This document shows, in pieces, positions 52,241 through 58,913 of a DNA stretch of 58,913 nt (its first letter is position 1; every line of letters starts with the position of its first letter). Under the pieces are notes generated by a model, which did not search any database, was not told the DNA's origin, and saw nothing but the letters and a program-made list of their open reading frames with translations. Source of the DNA: Chara braunii. Its lineage: Eukaryota; Streptophyta; Charophyceae; Charales; Characeae. The stretch lies in assembly GCA_003427395.1 (NCBI GenBank), contig BFEA01000486.1, positions 421,948-480,860 of the forward strand, in the 5' to 3' direction. The translations under genes and the position numbers were made by a program.

Positions 52241-52371
52241 CTACCCCATTTTTTGACCCCCGTGGGTTCAAATGAATTTGCACCGGAGGGGTAGGCCGAC
52301 TCGGCTACTGCGTCAACGGCCGCCCCAACTGGTGGTTTGACTTGGCTCCATCCACGTACGTAAAGGGATGA

Positions 52372-52415
52372 TGGACCCGGTTTCCAGCAGGTGCAGCTCC
52401 ACACCAATGGAACGG
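52372..52415 (-). repeat. Representative copy of the dispersed GCTGGAAACCGGGTCCAGCG core
   Basis: On the minus strand it reads CCATTGGTGTGGAGCTGCAC + CTGCTGGAAACCGGGTCCATC. Similar cores occur at about 13660, 27449, 28914, 30408, 30850, 31786, 32397, 36848, 49618, 50102 and 57168. Confidence 0.8.
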
Positions 52416-53164
52416 AGCCACAAACAAAGGGGGATTGGTGGAGAGGGTGTAGAAGTGACGGGGCGTCTGGTCCTACCGGCACCTCCCCCACCCCACACCT
52501 GCGGCCGATGCTTTTTTTTTTTCTTAATAAAAGAAGAAGAAGAAGGAGAAGAAGAGGAGAGATGATGGTGTTGTCGATGCTATCTGACGGGCCGGACTCA
52601 CAGGTCTCTTTCTAGAAAACTCTGGAGATGCTTGCAGTCAAGTCGCAGGAATGACAGTCAGTCAGATGGATTTTTGAAAGCGGTAGTGTGAGGAGTAATG
52701 CAGAACAGGCGGGGGGAGGGGCTCAATCACTGACGAAGGGGTTCTGTGGGGCTACTTGAGGATGTAATGTATGGTATTGGGGACCGCTGCCACTGGAATG
52801 AGGAAGGACGGCCTACAATCTAGAGGTAATAATGAGATGTAAGGATAGTTGGGAAAAAATTCCCCCCCTCCCCCCTCGCTTCTCTGGCAGCTGCGTGTGG
52901 CAACATATGCAGGGAGAGAGAGAGAGAGAGAGAGAGGGAGATAAGAACAGCCAAACAAAGGTGAGAAAAATGTGGTGGCAGAGGGTATATGCATGCAGAA
53001 AGCCGAACCATGCTTCTGGCCGGAATTGCAGTAGTTGCATTTTTGAAAGTGGTTGTGTGAGTATGCCCTCTATTCACGTGCAAAAAAGTAGAAGCAAGGT
53101 GGCAGAGGGAATGTGGATGCATAAAGCAGAAGGAAAAAACCGAAAGGGTGCTGCCTATGCACTA

Positions 53165-53705
53165 CGGCTCTTTCGGCTGTATATGGCCGTAATCCCATTA
53201 AGATACAAGGAAACTCCTACCCATGTAGTAGTACGACTCTTTCGACTGAATTTGGCCATAATGTTAGTAAGATACGTGCCGTGTATGTCTTAAACCAAGT
53301 GCAAGCAGAAGAAGGTGAATACGGAGAAAAGAAATGGACAACAAGTCGGTGTGGATGTTATACGTCAAAATGTATGGGATTCATTTGTCACCGAGCATGA
53401 TACATGAAGGAAGCGACGAAAACCCACAGCTCTTTCGGCTGTATATGGCTGTAATCCCATTACAATACATGGAACTCCTAGTGGCGACACTACCCTCGTA
53501 GTACGACTCTTTCGACTGAATGTGGCAGTAATGTGAGTAAGATACGTCTCGTGTATGACTTAAACCAAGTGCAAGCAAAAGAAGGCGAATACGGAGAAAA
53601 GAAATGGAAAATAATCGGTCTGGATGTTATATGTTGAAATGCATGGTATATTCATTTGCCACCGATCATGATACATGTAAGGAAGAGACGAAAACCCAAA
53701 CACTT
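53165..53705 (+). repeat. ~262-bp tandem duplication
   Basis: GCTCTTTCGGCTGTATATGG begins at 53167 and about 53429. Matching sequence runs through TACGACTCTTTCGACTGAAT, GAAGGNGAATACGGAGAAAA, GATGTTATA and CCGANCATGATACATG. Confidence 0.9.
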
Positions 53706-53879
53706 TTGAAATACAGACCCAACTTCAAATGCTGATCCAACCAGTTTTGCTCTATTTTTAGACCAAGTTCCCAACCAAATTATTCTGAATTAAACTGGAG
53801 GCAGGTCAGCTCATAATTATTAATTAATTAAATTAATAATTACGATATCTGTAGGCGGTCACACATCATGATCCATATG

Positions 53880-53945
53880 TAGGTAGAGACGGAAGGACAA
53901 CCCATGAACTGCTGTTGAAATACAGAGCCAGGTTCGAATCGTGAT
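53880..53945 (+). mobile_element. tRNA-derived SINE fragment (family 2)
   Basis: GGACAACCCATGAACTGCTG + TTGAAATACAGAGCCAGGTT + CGAATCGTG; box B-like GGTTCGAATC. A weaker neighbour (TTTTGAAATACAGACCCAAC) lies at about 53703. Confidence 0.45.
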
Positions 53946-54240
53946 GCAATCAATGTTATCAAACTCTTTTGAATTACATTGGAGGCAGGCTGATCAGTTT
54001 CATGATCGTATCTCTTTTGCCTTTGCCCCAAGAAGAGGAGTTATAATTGCACTATGGGCCAAGACACAGTTTCTTCAATATTCTTTATTTTAAATAGATA
54101 TATATTTTTATTATGAATCAATTGCCTTGGTTAAGTATCATTATGTTATTTCCCATCTCTTTTGCAGGATTTGTTATTTGGTTTTTATTTTTCTTTTTGG
54201 GGAAACTCTTTTGAATTACGCGGCAGTCACAAAAATGAGT

Positions 54241-54287
54241 TTACCATTTCTCGATTTATGCATGTCATCCTTAAAAGCGCAGGGGCC

Positions 54288-54319
<32 letters not shown>

Positions 54320-54338
54320 ACAGATGTCCCAAAGGACC
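54241..54338 (-). ncRNA. U6 snRNA-like sequence, closest to consensus, probable pseudogene
   Basis: On the minus strand: GTCCTTTGGGACATCTG, AAAATTGGAACGATACAGAG, AAGATTAGCATGGCCCCTGC, GC, a TTTT insertion, AAGGATGACATGCATAAATC, GAGAAATGGTAAA. The ACAGAGA box and AGC triad are intact. Only the insertion in the internal stem-loop and the altered 3' end break it. TTTTT follows within about 10 bases (ACTCATTTTTG), but no TATA box is seen at the expected distance upstream. Confidence 0.85.
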
Positions 54339-55044
54339 ACCCTTTCTTTTTTGTATTCTTTTTGGTTTTCGAAAACGAGATGTAAAACCGGAAGAACTTT
54401 GAAGAAGTGTGATAGTTACAGATGATCTTGCTCTGACGCATGACAGGTCTGATTGATGAAAGTTTCTCTGGCGCTCGCTCCACTATTCGACATTCTACAT
54501 GCATTTGGACGCCCTTCTTGATCTTGTGCACGCTGGCAGGATTTCCAAGGTTTTGAATGTATCGGTATGGAAATTCGCTCCAGATACGGCCCATTTTTCC
54601 AACTTTATCTACTGTTCCAGAATCTGTTGGTTTTAATAGCCACGCTTTCACCAGGTGGGATGGAAATGTACTTTATTCTTCCCCCCCCCCCCCCTCCCCC
54701 CCCTTTCTCCCTTTGCGCTGAAAAAAAAAAAAAAAAAAACAGAAAGTACTTTTCCAGTTCGGCAATGAACTTTCTCCTCACTGGCAGCGAACCTGTTACG
54801 CATTTGCAATTCTTTCTATCACTTTTCTTTCTCTCTCTCTCTCTCTCTCCTGGCCCCCAGTCCGCTCCTCGCTGCTTTCTTGTGCCTAATAGAATGACAG
54901 GCGCAATTACTCCGTCATTATTACCTGAAATGATGCTCCTCGCTTTTTTTCTCTCTCTCCTGGAGACGTAACGTACATGCCGCGCTGTAATGATGCGATG
55001 CTGCTGCTTTGTTGTATTCAGGTGCAGACAGTAGCATCTGGAGT

Positions 55045-55175
55045 GGCCTCACTCCGCTACAGTTCCTACACAATACTCTGTGTGCATTTGGACTACTTTC
55101 AGGACCCTATACACATTTTGAACTTTGAGAAAGCATCCAAATGCATGCAGAGTGTTCTGTAGTGGAGTGAGGTCC
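55045..55175. mobile_element. MITE-like element, TIR GGCCTCACTCCGCTACA / TGTAGTGGAGTGAGGTCC
   Basis: Inverted ends GGCCTCACTCCGCTACAGTT...CTCTGTGTGCATTTGGA and CCAAATGCATGCAGAG...TGTAGTGGAGTGAGGTCC, with a GACTACTTTCAGGACCCTAT centre. Same family as 37919-38166. Confidence 0.75.
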
Positions 55176-55211
55176 ATTTTGTGGTGTGAAATGGGAGGCG
55201 TCGGACCACAT

Positions 55212-55387
55212 GGGCCTCGCCACCTTGCTGCGCTACACAACGCTGGGAATGTATCTGAAACGCTCTGCGTGGGAATGTATCGGGGTGTCTCTGCCTGTTC
55301 AGATCCATTCGCTGTGACCCAACATGACGAATGTATATGGACACGGTCCAAATACGATTTGGACGTTCTGTAGTGGACCAAGGCCCC
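55212..55387. mobile_element. Second adjacent MITE-like element
   Basis: GGGCCTCGCCACCTTGCTGC + GCTACACAACGCTGGGAATG at the left and GGACGTTCTGTAGTGGACCA + AGGCCCC at the right are imperfect inverted ends. It starts about 36 bp after the previous element. Confidence 0.55.
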
Positions 55388-55481
55388 ATGAATCAGGAAT
55401 GATCCCATGTGCTCTCGCCGTGGAACAAAGACAAAACGGATTTGCTATATACTCATTTGATTAGGTGTGTGACAGTCTCAA

Positions 55482-55573
55482 CGAAAAATGAAAAATGAAA
55501 ATGAAAAATGAAAATGAAAAATGAAACATGAAAAATAAAAAATGAAAAATGAAAAATAAAAAATGAAAAATCA
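55482..55573 (+). repeat. AAAAATG-type tandem repeat
   Basis: AAAAATGAAAAATGAAAATG and variants, about 90 bp. Confidence 0.93.
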
Positions 55574-56149
55574 TTCAAAAATGTTCCCAGTATGTTGGAG
55601 GCCATCGAGGATGGTCGACAAGGAAAAAGTCAATAACAAGAAGGGAGCACTAACAGCTCGACCCTGCGTTCGGCCCTTTGTGAGAAAAGAAGCAGGAGGG
55701 TAGCTTGTCAGGTACTTGAGACTATGCAAGAGGGGTTGAAGGATAATAAAAACGAACAAAAAAGGAATGAGAAAAAAGAAGTGGTCTTAGTTCAGTCTCT
55801 GCCCCTTCAGTTTCTCTTTGTGTTCTTCCACGGATTCCATGCTATCTTGCGTGGTTTGTCCATCTGGCAGATCTGCTTCTTAGGGTCCCATCCAGGTTGC
55901 ATTAAAAGATGCTATTCATACCAGAATGACCGAAAAAACAATCTCCAAGAATCGCTGTAGGATCGCCCGTGAAATTATGAACACATGGATTACTACAGCG
56001 GTCAGTACATCAACATATGTGGGGGTTAGACACACAGAGAAGGTGTAGTTGCATGCATCTCTGCGAAACTATTGTTCAGCCACCACAGCAGGTGTGTTTG
56101 CCGTTCCCCCAGCAGAACAAGGCTGGAGAAGGAAAAAAACCTCAATTAA

Positions 56150-57083
56150 GGAACTCGACAGAAAAAAAGTGGAGAAACATGGTTGTTGCAGAGGATACCA
56201 AATGGCGAGGGACAGGACATGAGGAACTTGAAGGAGGAGCATTTGCGTTTAGAGGGCAGGTCATTGTCACGATAGACAGCTCTATTACAAGATAGGAAAG
56301 ACTCTGAAAAACGAAGTAGTTGAGACGAGCAATCCTGACTGGGCATTGCCCTGAAATGGCGGCAGCACCCCCCTACACCGGAAACTGGTTCAGTCTTGGA
56401 AGAAGAACAATCCTCTGGGCCCTGTGGTGGCAGCGTTGCCTTCTCGATTTCGAAAACATTAGGGTGGCGGACGGGGAGTTCATAGAACAAATTAAGGAAC
56501 AGATTCAGCTGGAATTGCTACGTAGATGGTACGACTTGAAAGATCAGCTGGATACCTTTCAAACGGACCGGGATATTAAGCGGGCCCTCATGGCTTTTTG
56601 CACGGACTGGCTTGGTGGGGACAGGGGACAGGGGCGGATGGGTAGCTAGGGTACGATGGGGAGGGGACAAACCAAGTGGACAGAGCAGAGCGGAACAGGC
56701 CCACCCCAGGGATTACCACCTGGTGTTTAACGACTGGACTAATCTTGAGTCCTCGTTCCCCATGCGACCCCCTTCTGATTTCCCGGACCCCTTCCCCCCT
56801 CACCGGCTCTCCTTAGTTGAGATCCTTCTCTGAAAATCCTCAGCCCATCGGTCAAGAATTACCCCCGGTGCCCCCTGGGGTAGAAAAAGTTTCAGCGACA
56901 GCCTTGAGCCCCTGCAGATCTGTGCAAGGGTGGAACCCATCAGATTTAGATCAGGCAGTGCAGTCACATCAGGAAGAAACACTTAGCCTGGCGGCCGGAT
57001 TGGGGCTGAAGAGATGTCTCTGCAATGCTGTTATCGAATGCTTGCCTTTGAACGGGGAAGTTGTTGGAGGCTTCTTTCTTTAA
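56150..57083 (+). pseudogene. Decayed coding-like stretch, unidentified
   Basis: Three overlapping frames look more protein-like than the surroundings: 56320-56649 (FEN IRVADGEFIEQ region, then an amphipathic helix LELLRRWYDLKDQLDTF and IKRALMAFCTDWL), 56612-56833 (DYHLVFNDWTNLESSFPM, Pro-rich end) and 56817-57083 (GQELPPVPPGVEKVSATAL, NPSDLDQAV). Read in that order they suggest one frameshifted protein. I recognise no family. It may be a transposon-derived gene remnant or chance, and strand and borders are uncertain. Confidence 0.25.
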
Positions 57084-57419
57084 AACCTGCACAGTCAATC
57101 CTCTGGATGCCAGAGTAATCAATGCTGGTTTCTTTCCAGATTTGCCGGATTCACTCTGTATATGGGACGCTGGACCCGTTTTCCAGCAGGTGGAGCCTCT
57201 CCTGGATGCTAGTGGTATCTGCTCTTACCAGTATCACTAGCACTGCAGGGGGTGTTTCGTATTAATAAAAAAAAAAAAAAAAAAAAAAGAAAAAAAGAAA
57301 AAGAGAAGAATTGGACAGTCAAGAAGAAGGAATCACGAAGGTATACACAGGTCTGTTGAGGCTTATGTCAGTGTGAAAAATGAGACTGGTATTGATGAGC
57401 AAGTGCGAGCTGCACGAAG

Positions 57420-57560
57420 GGCCCGAAAGACACTTCACATGCAGCAAATCTTCAAGATTGTGCAAGCAGCACCCCAACTGCCGCGTGAAGGGCCCGAAAT
57501 ACACTTCACATGCAGCAAATCTTCAAGATTGTGCAAGCAGCACCCCAACTGCCATACCAT
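57420..57560 (+). repeat. 71-bp direct duplication
   Basis: GGCCCGAAAKACACTTCACA + TGCAGCAAATCTTCAAGATT + GTGCAAGCAGCACCCCAACT + GCC at 57420 and 57491, almost identical. Confidence 0.95.
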
Positions 57561-57561
57561 G

Positions 57562-57564
<3 letters not shown>

Positions 57565-57622
<58 letters not shown>
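57565..57622. repeat. (GA)n microsatellite
   Basis: Twenty-nine GA units, directly after the 71-bp duplication. Confidence 0.97.
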
Positions 57623-57624
<2 letters not shown>

Positions 57625-57919
57625 CCATGAATGTTAAACCACTGTTACCTCCTCGCAGGTGCCATGTTGGACCACTGATACTCTACACAGGTGCTCTGTG
57701 CACATCTGCCGGCTAGGACAGGGCGGTGGAAAGGTTTGCTCTACAAGATCGAAATGGCTGGTTAGCGCCCAGCATGCCCTTGGCCGTGATTGCCATTCCG
57801 AAAGTTATGTGCAGGTAAAAAATTGCACAGGCACTGATATGCTCACGCCGAGTATGCATTCTTTGGAGTGTCTCGCACACGACGAATGGTTGCTTTTTTG
57901 GGATGCATTTTCTTTCGAG

Positions 57920-58195
57920 TGCCTCACACACAAAGAATGCTTGCCAACAAGCGCGCACAACGGCACAAAGAATGCTTGCCAACAAGCACGCACAACGAAT
58001 GCTTGCCAACGTTCTTCGTGTGTGCGTGCACTTTGTTGGCAAGCATTGTTTGTGCATGCGTGCGCTACGTCGGCAAGCATTCTTTGTGCATGCATGCACT
58101 TTGTTGGCAAGCATTCTTCATTTTCCGTGTGTGTGTGCGCCTTTTTGGCAAGCATTCTTCATTCTTTGTGCGCGCGTGCACTTTGTTGGGAGGTG
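57920..58195. repeat. TTGGCAAGCATTCTTTGTG repeats in both orientations
   Basis: Reverse copies (CACAAAGAATGCTTGCCAAC) lie near 57928, 57964 and 57988. They switch near 58010 to forward copies (TTGTTGGCAAGCATTCTTTG) near 58031, 58067, 58100 and 58143. Spacing is about 36-43 bp. Confidence 0.9.
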
Positions 58196-58913
58196 TAAGT
58201 AGAACATTTGTATGTGACAGGTGATACTCAACCTGCCATGTCCTGAAGCAGCATAGACCCATAGAGGTACATTATCACATATGGAATGTGGCAAACCCTG
58301 TCCGCACGACCCAAACAGAAGAGGTGCACCAGGGGACACCCAGCCGGAAGAATTCCTGGACTCCCCAGCCCAGGTGCCAAAACAATGCGGCACTGGCCCG
58401 AAATAATTCCCGCACTACCCAGCCATGGTGTGAAACGGCATGCACTGCCAAAAAAAAATAAAATCCGAAACTCCCACAAATGCACCACACCACCTGTGAC
58501 ACCCGCCCAAAAACAATTGTGAAACTTCTCGGAACCCCGCATCCCACCTGTACCACCTCCCCTCGTGGGCCCGCTAGGGCCGTTATGCGAGAACCACTTT
58601 TCCCTTTAGAAAGACAAGTGGACCCGCCGCAGCTACGTGGCGAAGGACGATGACAAAAACATTTTGCGGAACACCCCAGCCATCAGTTGGAAACCATCTT
58701 TGCAATGTACCCCTTCCGGACGCTGGCGAACTTTGCAAAACGTGCTGGCAGTTAACTTTTCGTTGGTGCAATTGCAAAAGGCCAAGAGAGTTTGCACTCC
58801 CACCTGACAGGGGCATAACACAAACATGTCAGTCCAAAAGGCCATTCCACTGTGTCCATATCTTTCGGGGACATTTTGACATATATCTCAACCTATGGGG
58901 GTATTTGGAAAAT
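58196..58913. other. Right flank, no gene recognised
   Basis: It contains diverged short repeats of the type CAGCCN(T/C)GGTG(T/C)(C/G)AAAAC(A/G)(A/C)TGC near 58370 and 58420, with CCGCACTACCCAGCC. Open frames on both strands lack motifs. Confidence 0.4.

Overview
This is a eukaryotic nuclear window, repeat-dense and gene-poor. It contains a long spliced plant-type gene, Ty3/Gypsy retrotransposon debris, tRNA-derived SINEs, short inverted-repeat (MITE-like) elements, U6-like sequences, many tandem repeats and small assembly gaps (a 55-base N run at 20935-20989 and single Ns at 11734, 45436 and 45601). A green-lineage (streptophyte) genome with very large, transposon-filled introns fits best. 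A charophyte such as Chara is my guess, from the arabinogalactan-type fasciclin protein together with intron sizes of 2 to 17 kb. No bacterial-style operon, rRNA, CRISPR or intact tRNA is visible.

Layout. 1-1381: AT-rich noncoding DNA with diverged direct repeats and an (AT)n tract. 1382-8826: a decayed, 5'-truncated Ty3/Gypsy element. Its order is gag tail with zinc knuckle, protease, reverse transcriptase, RNase H, a PHD-like zinc finger, integrase, then a third, acidic, post-pol reading frame. It is broken by at least seven in-frame stops and several frameshifts. 8827-11545: probable 3' noncoding/LTR-type region of that element. 11546-16683: intergenic repeats, a U6-like sequence, and the upstream region of the next gene.

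16684-39027 (+): the main host gene. I assembled it by eye from four exons whose splice sites and phases agree (introns of 16,787, 1,988 and 2,540 bp). It predicts a 342-residue fasciclin-like arabinogalactan protein (FLA): signal peptide, one FAS1 domain, a Pro/Ala/Ser-rich glycomodule region and a hydrophobic C-terminal tail of the GPI-anchor type. A second phase-compatible terminal exon at 36491-36522 would give a tail-less form. The introns hold satellites, fold-back elements, MITEs, SINEs and a U6-like copy.

39028-58913: no gene I can identify. This part is tandem arrays (notably a 165-bp unit repeated three times, a 9-bp array that flips orientation, and ~160-260 bp duplications), MITEs, one reverse-strand U6-like copy near 54.3 kb and one decayed coding-like stretch near 56.2-57.1 kb. 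The longer open frames here are mostly by-products of repeats whose period is a multiple of three.

All splice sites, domains and repeat families were read by eye; none was tested by alignment or transcript data.
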